NCBI GenBank assembly: GCA_023374025.1
Contig: SIJG01000027.1
Coordinates: 1,071,110 to 1,135,109 of the forward strand
DNA from: Heterodera schachtii
Taxonomy: Eukaryota > Nematoda > Chromadorea > Rhabditida > Heteroderidae
DNA length: 64,000 bases
Reading direction: 5' to 3'
Of this stretch, positions 32,361 to 43,878 are shown one piece after another. Both the position numbers and the translations under genes were made by a program. Numbering within the stretch: the stretch's first letter is position 1; every line of letters begins with the position of its first letter. The notes under the pieces were generated by a model. It was not told where the DNA came from and did not search any database. It saw only the letters and a list, made by a program, of their open reading frames with translations.

Positions 32361-34455
32361 TTTTAGTCCGCATGCGGGACGCAGCTTAATCCTGTATGCA
32401 CAAAAATGGACGGTGCTTCAGGTGGGTGCCTTCATCTCCCCTCACGCGCGTCGTTCCCCCCCCCCACCGCGGAAAAAATAAAAAAATTACCGAAGCTAGA
32501 AATTTTCCAAAAAAAAAATTTTAGAAAATTCTTTTTATAAGAAAATTTCAAGAAAAAATTGAAGAGTTTTTCAGCGATTTTTTGAAAAATTTTTTGGAGA
32601 ATCTTAATGATTCGTATAAATTTTTGAAAATCACTAGAAAATTTTCCAAGTTTGGAATTTAAAAAAAAATCGGGAGGCGGGGGGGGGGGGACGACGGTGA
32701 CGACCTGCTCCGGCTTCAGGTTGGCTGTGCTGCGTGGACGGTTTTGAACGGAACTGTGTCAATTCTTTTGAAGAGGTAACTAATTAACTGCTGATTCATT
32801 CAGTTAACGGATGTTTTTTATCGATTCAAAAAATTCGATAATCCCCATTTTGGGGAGAAACTTAATCAAAAAATGTTTAAGGAAGCATCAATAGAAATAT
32901 TTTTCAAGTAAAAAAAATTAATGTTTTGGAGAAATCGTCAACAAATTTATTAAAATTTTCAAAACTTTTCTCGGTGGTGTGCCGGGTTTTATTCTTTTTT
33001 TTGGACATTAACCGTATTCTTCCAAGAAAATCATAAAATGTATATTTTGTCTAATTTTTTCCGATTTGTATTAATTAACCGCGTTTGAAAATTCAATTTT
33101 ATTAAATGGAATTCATTAGGTTGAGGCGATGTTTTCCACCACCACCACAACTACAACCACAACCACCACGACTGCAACGCCGGCGCCTATTTCGCCCACC
33201 GCCGTACCCTTTTCAAATTGCTCATAATTAAAAATAAAATAATGATAAATAATGAATTAATTAATATTTATGCGCAATTTCTAAATTTTCTAAATTTTTT
33301 TGATACTTTTATGTAAGGTAGCCCAGAGGTTGAACCTTTTACACATATTTTCAGAGTCGTGCTGACGCGTTTTATACCCATGCGCGTTTTATAAATCCGC
33401 CAATATAAATCAACAGGCATTATATAATTTAAATTTTGTTGGATGACTCGTGTCAGCCAAATATCGCAAATATTTGCCAACAAAACTAATAAGCCCTGAC
33501 TGATGGTGTAAAAAATTTATTTCATCAGTATCTCAAAAAAAGAAATAAAAAAAACTGAAGAGCTGCTGGAAAATTTGATAAAATTGGATTCTAATTACCC
33601 TAAGGACTTAATGTAAGAGATTTTGTATTAATATTTTTAATATAGCTGAAATTATTGCTTAACATTTTAATATTATTAATGATATATGCTTAATAATGTG
33701 CTGGCGGATTTATAAAGCGCACTAGCACCTTTCTGAGTTTGTGCTTATTGGCTTAGACACGAATTTGTTAGGCCATTCCGTCAATTTTCCTTTTTCAGAT
33801 GCTTTTTTAAAACAATAAAAAGTTGAAAAATAATTAAAAAAGATTTTTTAATTTTAGTTAATTGTAAGAATAAAATGTATCTGATTTTTTAACAGATATC
33901 TTTCGTTAGTGTAAATTTTCTCATAATTCTTGAATTTATTAATTTTTAACATTTTTATAAAAAATTATTAAAATATTAATTTTCGAAACTTTGAAATGTG
34001 TTTTTATAAATTAAAATATTATGTAAAAAAAAACATTAGAAATTTGGCATAAAACTCAAGCATTGCTAATAAATTTTTGTTATCAAAAATAAATGCTAAA
34101 CTAATTAACATTAATATATTTAAGTTTCAACCTGGTTGGCGAGAATCGACCACCCCCGAAAAAATGGAATCATCTAAGGTGTGAATGTATCTTTAATAAT
34201 TAAAAAGATTTATGCTTATAATATAAATTATTTCAATGAAATTATTTTTGTATCTTTCCGAGAGTGAAAATATTTTGCCAATCTTTTTTGAATTCTTCGA
34301 ATTTTTTTTATAATTTTAATTGAAGGAACCAATCACTATGGTTTGATCGAAGTTTTTTTAATAATTACACTTTAACTGTTGTACATTTTGGTTTATTTAT
34401 TTTTTATCTTTCTTATTTCAATTAGGAAAAGCATGCAATTTGTGCTAATTAAAGT
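32361..34455. other. Gene-poor stretch with a threonine-rich open segment
   Basis: Poly-C (32456-32465) and poly-G (32677-32690) tracts and A/T-rich sequence. At 33135-33226 the plus strand encodes a run of about twelve Thr residues, then ATPAPISPTAVPFSNCS and a stop. This could be the end of a mucin-like exon, but no splice partner is evident. Nothing else is supported. Confidence 0.4.
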
Positions 34456-34560
34456 TACCGTATTTCTTGAAATGGAGTCCCCGGAGGGCTCTGTTTTTCA
34501 ACCCCCCTCAAAGGTGGGGGCTTTATTTCAGGGGTGGGCTTTATTATAGGGAATACGGTA
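34456..34560. mobile_element. Small TACCGTATT foldback MITE, copy 2
   Basis: Begins taccgtatttc and ends gaatacggta; 'ggctctgtttttcaaccccc' lies in the left half and 'gtgggctttattatagg' in the right half. Related to 29077-29166. Confidence 0.65.
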
Positions 34561-36149
34561 AATTGCACTTTTGTACATATTCCATTATTATCCATTAAAA
34601 TTTCACGGGATTAAAAAATTTGATTAATTTTTATGGAAAATTTTTTATTTTTCAGAATATTACATTCCACACGTGCAAAAGAGCGCGTAAAACGACCGAA
34701 GCTTATATTCATGATTCAAATGTGTGCCCATTTGAAGCGAATCACAGTTGCATTTTCGTCTACTGCCATGACGGTGATTATTAGGGCATAAAAATATGGA
34801 TATAAAATCGCGAAATATGGCCATAAAATATGGGCCAAAAATTGTGAAATATGGACATAAAATGGCAAAAATATGGACATAATTTTTTCCAAATTGAGGG
34901 TAAAAATTCTCAAAATTTCTTCAAATTCGCTAAACCGAATAGCTAAGTTTTCGCTTTTTTGCTTATTTTTGACATACATCAACCCTTTTTAAGAAAAATT
35001 AAATTTAATCAATATTTTTCACAAAATTTTACTAAAAAATCACTTTTTCGGATAATTTCAGTTCTTTAAGGGTCCAAAAGGCCAATTTAGCTGATGGAGG
35101 CCGTTCTAATAGGGATTTTTTGGAAAAATGCCAAAATATAGACATAAAATATGGATAAAAATGCCAAAATGTAATTATACAAATTAATCTCTAGTGGGGT
35201 CAAAATAATGGAAATTAAGAAAATTTAAGAAAAACCAAAATCCTCGAGAAAATTCCATGCATAGGTTTAATTTTATTTTATCAATTTTGCAGATTTTAAA
35301 CTTTTTATTTCTTTAAATTCTCTATTATGTATACTTGAAAAATAATTTTAAAAATAAGAGGGTAAATATTTTGTTTATGATACACTAAAAAACCCTCAAA
35401 TATGCCTGAAAACCCCGAAAAATTGCCAAATATGCACTAAAATATAAATAAAAACTGCCAAAAATGGCTTTTAACCTAAAAAATGCCAAAAAATTATGTT
35501 AAATTCAGAGAATTGACATTCCCCAAAAATCAAACTTAGTGATAAATTTTTCATTTCTATTACATTTTTCTTGCTGAAAATTTTCCAAAAATTACCAAAA
35601 TATGCTTATACCTACAAATGGCGTCAAAAACCACCAAAATATGCATTTATATGCACTAAAGATCTTCACCAATCAAAAAATCTAACCTAGAAATGCTAAT
35701 TTTAAGTATCTTTCTTTAGCTGCAAACTGTGTCCAGACATTTTCGCCTATTTCCAAAATCGGATTTAAACTAAATTTTTTTGTTTCAAGTCCTGATAGCC
35801 TAAATAGCATTTAAATTAAGAAAGCACAATCTTCTTGTTTATTCGGAATATTAATTTGGATGTTTGACTGATTGATGCTTTTTCAGAGAAACTTACTAAC
35901 CACCAAATTATCAGACACAATCATTTTCTTTCACTTAAATGATGCACATTAGGCAATCAAGGATTGAAAAACTTAAGTTTGAATTTAGTTTTAGACGTTG
36001 GCGAAAATGTCTAGGGCGCAAATTGGGGTAACAATGTAAACCCATACAATTTATAGCCCTATTTATAATTATTATTAATTTAATTACAATTTTATTATTT
36101 TTATTTGTTTTTTAATAATGCCAAACTTTTTTTTCATTTTGTTTTTCAG
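34561..36149. other. AT-rich intergenic with 'aaatatgcactaaaa' repeats
   Basis: Repeated 'atatggacataaaatgg' and 'aatatgcactaaaa' words (34780-35680) recur at 37150-37680 and 38030-38540, so this is a dispersed repeat family. No exon is found. Confidence 0.45.
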
Positions 36150-36400
36150 TCAAATTGGGCAAGCGGCACTATGCGGAATGGGGTTGCACCCCGGCCAAAG
36201 AAGCAAGCTTGGCAACTTGCCAACTAGCCTACCCTATTAGCATATCTGCTAACAGCACGGATGAAGAAATGAATGAATGGAAATGTTCTTGCACCTTATA
36301 TTTTAATAAAAGAAAAATGAGCAACGAACTCGACAGCTTTGAGGAATATTATGCGGATATGCAAGCGGGCGGATTACCAAAGCTTCGTCTTTGGCCTTAA
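36150..36400 (+). CDS. Cys-rich secreted family, exon 3 (locus m6)
   Basis: A clean acceptor (gtttttcag) in phase 1 leads into VKLGKRHYAEWGC, TCQLAYP, NEWKCSC, YFNKRKMSNE and a stop at 36398-36400. It keeps the W-x-C, C, C-x-C-x-[YF] core of the family and is the closest relative of the damaged copy at 10399-10635. No exon 1 or 2 is identified within 2 kb upstream, so the locus is partial or has long introns filled by repeats. Confidence 0.55.
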
Positions 36401-36528
36401 ATGGAATATCCCCAAACACAGTGGCTTATGTAAAAATATTTTCTAAACGGGCGACGGACAATTCATTTTTTACTCCTAAATTTGTGTTGGAGCGCAGACA
36501 GCAGCGCGGTAGGTTAGACAGTACTTAT

Positions 36529-36652
36529 CAGGGCTGCACTAATTACGGAAATTACGATGTTTTTGACCCCCGTAATTTCCTAACTGAGAAAGTCGCCGTA
36601 ATTACGGATTAAGCGATTTCCGTAATTGCAAATCCAGTTGCGTGCATTCCTG
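36529..36652. mobile_element. hAT-like MITE (124 bp)
   Basis: Termini CAGGGCTGCACTAATTACGG and a matching inverted right end (ccgtaattgc...ttcctg), with an exact 8-bp duplication gtacttat (36521-36528 and 36653-36660). Confidence 0.85.
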
Positions 36653-39120
36653 GTACTTATGCTTAAAACACGTAAAAAAACGAATCGGATAAAAATGGAT
36701 TGGCCCGAAAACGAATCGTCTTTTTCCTTTCAAAACCATTTTTGTTCATTTATTTTTTATTTGTTCCCAATTTTCTTGATGTTTCGTTTGTATTCATTTA
36801 TTTTCCCCTTAAATTTATTAAACGATTATTAAATATCACATTCGCTATATTTTCAAAATTTATCTGAAAAATGCTCCAAAGCTGATTGATGATTTTTGAG
36901 TGCTGATTGTTGCTGCTTTTTGTGAAATTGATGCTTTTTGGGTTTTTTTTATTTGTTTTTTGGCCTTCATTTTTCAAAAATATGGTAAAATGGTGGTCCG
37001 GCGGTGCCGATAGGCGCCGCCGGGAAAATTTTTGAGTATTTTAATGCAATTTTGTTAAGAAAATTGCTTAAAATTTCAAAAAAATTTACTGAAAATTTTT
37101 TACATTTTGGGTTTCGGGGGAGGCTTTAGCCCCCTCAGCCCCCCGCCCCCTGCCTACGCTAAAAATCCCTCAAATATGCGCTAAAACCCGAAAAGGCCCA
37201 AATATGCACTAAAATATACCTTAAAAATTACCCAAAATGGCTTGTAACCCTCAAAAAAATGCCAAAATTGTGTAAAAATACAGAATTGACTTTAATCAAA
37301 ACAATGGCCAAGGAGCGTTTTTAGATAACTGCAAAAAATTTTGATTTTCTAAATTTATATATGCAATTTCGAATTTTAAATTTTTATCATGTGCTAAAAC
37401 AAAATTACATTTTTCTTGTATAAACAATTTTTTTCAAAAGTTCTTACAAAAAATTCAAAATTTTTCGATTTTCAAGGCTATATTGTTTAAATTCCCAAAA
37501 AGGTCGATCCTTAGGATTTTGTATTTTTCATTTTTATTGCATTTTTTTTTAAATTAAAATTTGCCAAAAATCTCCGAAATATGCTCTAAAAGCCTAAAAA
37601 TGGCAAAATATGCATTTTTTTCTCGAAAAACCACCAAAATATGCTTTTGTATGCACTAAAAACCTTCACCAAATCAAAAAATTTTAACGCAGAAATGCTA
37701 TTTTTGAGCCCCTTTCTTCATTACATATCGAGTTGATAAACGCTAATAATCTCCGATTTACAATTTCCTTAAGCAAATTTTATACAGATATATTTAGAGG
37801 AAAATGAGCTGAAATTGTGACAATTTAACAAGGGTGATCGTGAAAATAATAAATCGGAGAATATTAATTAACCCGATCCTTCTACAAACAACACTGATGC
37901 AGTTTATATTTAGAGATTAAGTAGCTGAAAATGTGAGATTCTCTATTTACATATTTCATTATCACCATGGAACGGATTTATATGTTTTTACATATTTTTT
38001 ATTCGCATATGCTATCGCATAAAATAGCGCAAAAATAGCATTTTTACCTGTTTTCCTTTCAATCAGAGCGAGTTTTTAGCACATATAAAAACATATTTTG
38101 GGCTTTTGGCGAATAAAAACATATTTTGGGGTTTCGGCAGTTTTTGGCACATATTTTTGCGATTTTTTGAGAAATTTTGAATTTTTTTTTACAAAAGTTT
38201 CTTTTTTTGGCAATCAAATTCTTGGCAAAATGTCCCTAAAAAAAGTTCGATTTTTTCTATTTTTTGGCGCTTTTCATGACTTTTTTCACTTTTAAGGTAA
38301 AATTTAATTTTAAGCGAAAAAAATTCCAAAGATGAGTAAATCTTTGAAAGCGAGAAAAAAATTACGCCAAAAAGCATTATAATGCTTAGCATTGTATTAG
38401 CGAAATTGATAAAAAAATGAGACTTTTTTGAGAAATTCACTTATTTTTTGAGCAATTTTTTTCAATTTTTGGCAGATATTTTGGCCTTTTTTGGGGTTTT
38501 TAGCACATATTTTGGGGGTTTTTTTGGCACATATAAATCCGTTCCCTGATTATCACTTTGAAATTCTTGCAATTTCAGCTCCTTATGCTATAAATATAAA
38601 TTGTATCGATCGGAGTCGCAGAAGGATCGAGTCGATAAGCGCCAATAATCTTCCATTTACTATTTTTGCACCTAAATTTGGGATGGGCTTTCGCTTTAGC
38701 GTTTCGCATTTTTTACTTTTGCAAATTTCGCGTTTCGCATTTTATTTTCCGATTTCGTCCATCCCTGATATGCACCATTGATTTTTTGAAAATATTTTTT
38801 AGTTTATTAATTCTGGAGAAGTAATTTTTTTTTTTTAATTTGAACTTTTTTTGAATGAAAACTCCAATTATGACTAGGGCGAGGATTCTTAGGTTTTTAC
38901 TTATTTTTTCTGCGGCTTTAACTCGACGAGAAATGCACGAAAAACACCTTTTTTGTTCGGAAAACTTTCGTTTTAACGCCCCTATCCGACCCAGAAATCC
39001 CTATTTTGGATGTTCGCCCCTAAAAATCCCTATTTTGAGTGTTCGCCCCTAAAATAAGTTTTTGTCCCTATTTTGGCGTTTTCTCCAAAATTTATTAACA
39101 AAAATGCAATAAAAACGAAA
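36653..39120. other. Gene-poor AT-rich repeats
   Basis: Contains the GC hairpin at 36998-37023, more 'atatgcactaaaa' repeat material, and 'gcacatattttggg' repeats (38090-38540). No gene is supported. Confidence 0.45.
36998..37023. repeat. GC-rich hairpin, best copy of a dispersed family
   Basis: CCGGCGGTGCC-GATA-GGCGCCGCCGG: an 11-bp stem with one T-G pair and a four-base loop, in very A/T-rich surroundings with 'gttaagaaaattgc' nearby. Other copies, in either orientation, lie near 11173, 12376, 14834, 14960, 17998, 18543, 18677, 23560, 29673, 48497 and 62077. Confidence 0.7.
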
Positions 39121-39345
39121 AATACACCCCCTAAGAATCAATCCAAAAAATTTCGAAAAATATACCCCAAAGAATCGACCAAAAAATTTTCAGAAAAATA
39201 TACCCCAAAGAATCGATTCAAAAAATTTTCAGAAAAATATACCCCAAAGAATCGATCCAAAAAATTTCGAAAAAATATACCCCAAAGAATCGATCCAAAA
39301 AATTTCGAAAAAATATACCCCTAAGAATCGACACTAAAATGAAAA
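39121..39345. repeat. Tandem repeat, ~37-bp unit
   Basis: About five units of 'ataccccaaagaatcgatcc' followed by aaaaaatttcgaaaaa. The surrounding 'cgcccctaaaa' words (39010-39060, 39440-39560) belong to the same dispersed element. Confidence 0.7.
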
Positions 39346-39996
39346 AACTTTCTAAAATATATCTTATTTGTAACTGCAATCAGTGAATAAAATTGCTTGC
39401 CTTAATTTTAACTTATTTACATAGAGAAAACAGCATTTAAAAAATTGCACCCCTAAATTTGAAACTTTTTCGCCCCTATTTACGCCCCTATTTCGCGAAT
39501 TTTTTGCCCCTATTTAGGTCCCTAAATTGGAATTTTTCGCCCCTAAAAATCCTCGCCCTAATTATGACATCTTTTTTTGAATTTTATGAATGTTCACAAA
39601 CATTTCAACTGTTGTGCTTTGTCCACTTGAGCTCAAATTGCGTATGCCATTCTTCAGTGAGCTGAGAAATCCAATAAAAAACTCAGTGTTTGATGAGTGT
39701 TCCTAATTATATGAATTAATGAATAGAAATAATTAAATTTAATTATTTATAAATCACTGAGTTTTTTTTTGGATTGACCTGGCCACCATTCTCGAGTGTT
39801 CATTTTGATGATTTCTTTTTGTTGTGTTTGCGCATCATTTGCCATTTGCCTTTGCCCCCCCCCCCTCTCGAAATCTTCGGTCTCAACTCTTGAATCTAAG
39901 CCTATTTAAAGCCAATTCGCTTTCCGCTTTTTCCACATTTTAAAATAAACTGCCACTGATATCTATTTACATAATTACTTTCCGTTTTAAGTCAAA
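39346..39996. other. Upstream region of the glycine-rich gene
   Basis: No exon. A TATA-like 'tatttaaag' is at 39902-39910, about 90 bp before the ATG, in the right place for a core promoter. A poly-C run lies at 39857-39866. Confidence 0.45.
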
Positions 39997-40473
39997 ATGC
40001 GTTCCTTTCCGCTGCTGGCAATTTGCTCCATAATTGGCGTTGTGCTTCTCGTCCTGGCACCAATTCAAACATTTGGTTATGGAAACGGAGGAGGGCGCGG
40101 AGGAATGGGAGGCGGCGGAGGATGGCGCGGAGGAATGGGAGGCGGTGGAGGAGGGCGCGGAGGAATGGGAGGCGGCGGAGGAGGGCGCGGAGGAATGGGA
40201 GGCGGCGGAGGATGGCCCGGAGGAATGGGAGGCGGTGGAGGAGGGCGGGGAGGAATGGGAGGCGGCGGAGGAGGGCGCGGAGGAATGGGAGGCGGCGGAG
40301 GAGGGCGCGGAGGCGGAGGAATGGGCGGAAACGGAGGAATATCGGGAGGAATGGGAGGCGACGGAGGAATGGGCAGAAGCCGAAGAATGTCGGGAGGAAT
40401 GGGAGGGCGCGGAGGAATGGGAGGCGGCGGAGGAGGGCGCGGAGGAATGGGAGGCGGCGGAGGAATGGGCTGA
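39997..40473 (+). CDS. Secreted glycine-rich GGMGGGGG-repeat protein (158 aa)
   Basis: Single-exon frame. Residues 1-27 are a signal peptide (LLAICSIIGVVLLVLAPIQ), followed by FGYGNGGGRGG and about ten repeats of GGMGGGGG(W/G)RGGM. Glycine-rich secreted proteins of this kind occur in nematode cuticle and among antimicrobial-like peptides (general knowledge; the exact role is not claimed). The frame ends at TGA 40471-40473. The same frame then stays open with more GGGMGRSRRMS repeats to about 40640 and on to 40785. In sister repeats the stop codon position is AGA, so the stop looks like a recent point mutation. Confidence 0.7.
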   Translation: MRSFPLLAICSIIGVVLLVLAPIQTFGYGNGGGRGGMGGGGGWRGGMGGGGGGRGGMGGGGGGRGGMGGGGGWPGGMGGGGGGRGGMGGGGGGRGGMGGGGGGRGGGGMGGNGGISGGMGGDGGMGRSRRMSGGMGGRGGMGGGGGGRGGMGGGGGMG

Positions 40474-40785
40474 AGCGGAAGAATGCCGGGAGGAATGAGA
40501 GGCGGCGGAGGAGGGCCCGGAGGCGGAGGAATGGGCAGAAGCCGAAGAATGTCGGGAGGAATGGGAGGCGGCGGAGGAATGGGCAGAAGCCGAAGAATGT
40601 CGAGAGGAATGGGAGGCGGCGGAGGAATGGGCAGAAACCGAACATTTCGATTTTCGGTTTTTAACCGAAACCGACCGACCGAATTAATCAAAAACCGAAA
40701 CAATCGACCGACTTTTTTAATGCAATTGGTTAACAGATTTTGTCCAAAAATGGACAAATTTTGCGATTTTGAGCGAATTTCTTAA
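40474..40785 (+). pseudogene. In-frame continuation of the glycine-rich repeat after the stop
   Basis: The same reading frame as 39997-40473 continues with GRMPGGMRGGGGG and four MGRSRRMS-type repeats to about 40640, then enters unrelated 'ccgaaaccgaccgaccg' repeat sequence. It would be translated only by stop read-through or in alleles lacking the stop. Confidence 0.5.
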
Positions 40786-42305
40786 AAAAATTAAGGATTT
40801 TTAGGTTTGGAGATGCCGATATGCGCTACAGGGGGAAAATTTAAGAATTTGGCCATGTTTTTAGTAGGTTTTCATCAAAAATTCCCAGTTGTTGGCATTT
40901 TTCCAACCCCGGGGTTGGCCCATAATTAGCAAATATGGACAAGAAAATAAATAAATAAATTTTTCAGAATTTTTAATTTCTTAGTAATGTGCTGTTGAAA
41001 ATTTTCAGGTCTATTCTTTTTTATTTTTTATTAAATTTCCAAATATAAATTTAAATATAAAGATGGAAATAATTAAGAATTTGTGTAAATTTCAAAAGAC
41101 AGACAAAAACGCATTCATTTGTCTGCCATTCAACTTAAATTGCTTTTGTCATGGTTATGGAACAAAGTACGGATTCTAAGGTTTTCACCTGTTTTTTGCG
41201 GTGCCCGGACTGTCAAAAAACCATTATAATAAAAATTTTTGACATAAAATTATTCATAACTTTGCCCAAAATGAATCAAATTTTATAATTTTGATATCTT
41301 TCAATAGCCCTAAGTGTTTTTTATTATCATGAAAAGTTTAAAAAAATGCATTAAGTTTCAAAAATGAATGACCTTTTTTTAAATCGGGACTTTGAACAGA
41401 TTCAGAAACTGTGATCAATGCCATTTTCATAATTATTTTAATTCATTCACAAAAAAAAACCTATGAAAAAGTGCCATTTTCTGCGTTTTATTTGCTATTC
41501 ATTCATTATATTATTGATTATGAAATTGGGTTTATATATTCCATGAAATTTGTTCTATTTCTTCAGAGATTTACTTAATCTTTCGCCCAGAAAATATGTC
41601 GAAAAGTCCACAGAAACAAATGGAAAAAGCAAAATATTTGAATCAAAAGTGTTTCAAAAATTCCATTAATTATTTCATGATCGCTTAGCTTCACCAGTGC
41701 TCATGAATCCCGCCAAGATTTTCCTGGACCCATGCCTTGGCCATCCCGGATCCCAATACAGACTTTTTCAGAACCCGGGCTCTCCAAACTGTCAATTACA
41801 ATTTTGAACTGCCGTCAATTCCGCAAAAAGTCATCGAATACCATAAAAAAGTGATCAATTTACGATCAGGTTGTCTTCATTTTCCCTTAAAGTACGACAG
41901 AAATCAGTCATTTTTCTGTAGGACGATTTTGACACCCTTCAGCGAAGACACCCCGAGGCCTAATATTTTGCCTATTTAAATAATGTATAAATGGTTTCCC
42001 TAGTGATATTTTGGATTTAAATTTGGTAGCTTTATCATGACTGCAAAAGCTTACACATTTTTATTTTTATTTTGAAACATGAATGAGATCTTGCCAATTA
42101 AAAATTTGAATTTTTGATGAAATGTCGGGAGAATTGTGTAAAAACCACGAAATTTTCACTAACAATTCCAATTAATACAAAAATGTAAAATGTTAACAAT
42201 GCCAAAATGTTGTATAAATGTCACCATATTACACGCATCATTTGTCAAACAATTTCCAATTTAACGAAAATTTCACAAATTTCGACAAATAAATTCACCA
42301 CCAAA
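40786..42305. other. Intergenic; receptor 5' flank duplicated elsewhere
   Basis: A partial foldback arm (41270-41400) and A/T-rich sequence. From about 41700 the sequence parallels 45570-45860 ('ccgggctctccaaactgtca' against 'ccgggccctacaaattgtca'), showing that the duplicated receptor unit includes several hundred bases of upstream DNA, presumably the promoter. Confidence 0.5.
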
Positions 42306-43878
42306 ATGGCAGACGTACAGCAGGTAAAATAAGATTTTGATTAATTTGATACACTCGGAATTTATTATTTTTATGCTTTTTTCAATTTTTAAATTGATTT
42401 AAATGACGATTAAATCCAGCTCAAATTATTAAAAGCAAATAAACTTCGACAATATCATTGTAGCTATTTTTAATTTAATTAAGATTTATTTGGCCTACCG
42501 TTTCGCCGGTCCGTCCGCCGATTTAATTGTGCCAGCAGTTGCGCAGTATTTGGTTGCATTTGTTGGCATTGTGTTGAACGGCACAGTTTTGGTGGTCACC
42601 CTCAAATCCAGGCAAATGCCATGGCATTTTTAAATTTAATTTTAATTATCAGTTTCATTTTTTCAGTTCCCTCCGCGGCTCCGCCAATTTTCTGATGGCT
42701 TTGATTTGTCTTTGCGAATTGGTCCACCAAATTGGGCACACTTTTTTCCTGGTTGTTGTCATTTCGGGCACAAATTTTGTTAGTGTACTCACTGCTTATA
42801 TAATTTTAGCGGTAAAACGCGAAATTTTAAATATTTATTTTTTTCAAAAATTTAAGCCTTCAATTTTTGCTCTTAATTGTGGCTTAATGGCAATGTTTTG
42901 TGCTGCTTTTGATCGACTTTTGGCTATCGTATTCTCGTTTCAGTGAGAAAAATAAAATATAAATTCATGGGTTTTTGATTGGTTTGCTTAACTTAATTTA
43001 TATAAATTATTTTTTATTTATAAATTAATTAATTATTTTATTTTTTAGGCATTCGGTCATTTTCACAAAATACAAGTACAAATATTTGTTCAGCCATTTG
43101 TTTATTTGTATTACTTACGGAGCTTTTATTCTGTACAATGTACTCACATTTGCTTTCCAAAATGCGGGAAAGTATGGCGCTTAATTTATCAAATTAATTA
43201 ATAAAATTTTGAATTTAAATAGTTTTTCAATTTTTTTTTTCTTTTTAGGCCAACCACAGGCGCAGTGTCCGAAACTTTTCAAGACAATGTGCGCGAACTT
43301 TTTGTTAATGGCGTTTACATTCTTTCTATTTGCTGCACTTGCTGTTACGTGTCCATATTTGTGATTATCCGGTGCAAAAAATTTGGTATACTTTTTTCGC
43401 ATTTTGCCATAAATTTGAATTTTTGCTTATTAAGTAAGCCAACAGACGAACACACGACTGATACGGTCATTGGTCATCATTCTGTTGATTAATATTGGAG
43501 GCTATTTCATCACAATGCTCATGTACAAGTTCATAGATACAATTGGCCCCCTTTTGGGGTAAGTAAGAAAAACTTAATTTGATTTTTTTAATCAAAATTT
43601 TAAAAAGATCCCCAATTCGATATTGGCAATATGGTTTTATTGCTGCCATTCTGTTGAATGTTGGCGCCGGATCAAATGCCATTGTCCTATATTTTTACAG
43701 GTACTATTAAATTACTATTGTTTATTTTATATATAATTTTAATTTATTATTATTTTTATAATTTAATTAATCTCTGTTTTTTAGCACAGAATACCGCCAA
43801 TTGTTTAAGAAGGAATTATGTGCATTGAAGAATTGTTTCACCAATAAAAATGGCAATAAAAATTATTTTAAAAAATAA
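42306..43878 (+). CDS. srsx-like chemoreceptor (copy 2, 315 aa, altered C-terminus)
   Basis: A predicted seven-transmembrane receptor of the nematode srsx-like group (by LRGSANFLMALICLCELVHQIGH and the FDRL motif replacing DRY). Exons: 42306-42323, 42484-42611, 42667-42811, 42857-42942, 43049-43171, 43249-43385, 43435-43558, 43608-43700, 43785-43878; total 948 nt, in frame throughout. Intron 2 starts GC (AGGCAAATG), as in all copies. Where the intact copy splices exon 9 to exon 10 (ATG|GTTATA), this copy has GGCAAT, and the exon 10 acceptor AG has become TG, so translation runs on to a TAA at 43876, replacing the last 21 residues by about eight. Probably still a chemosensory membrane protein. 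Confidence 0.85.

Noticed and set aside
39073..39324. Lys-rich 83-aa frame
   Set aside because: It is the translation of a 37-bp tandem repeat with no start context or conserved composition outside the repeat.
39992..40757. Long frames antisense to and out of frame with the glycine-rich gene (Pro-rich, Arg-rich, Glu-rich)
   Set aside because: These are shadow frames of the ggaggcggcgga repeat. Only the frame at 39997 begins with a signal peptide.
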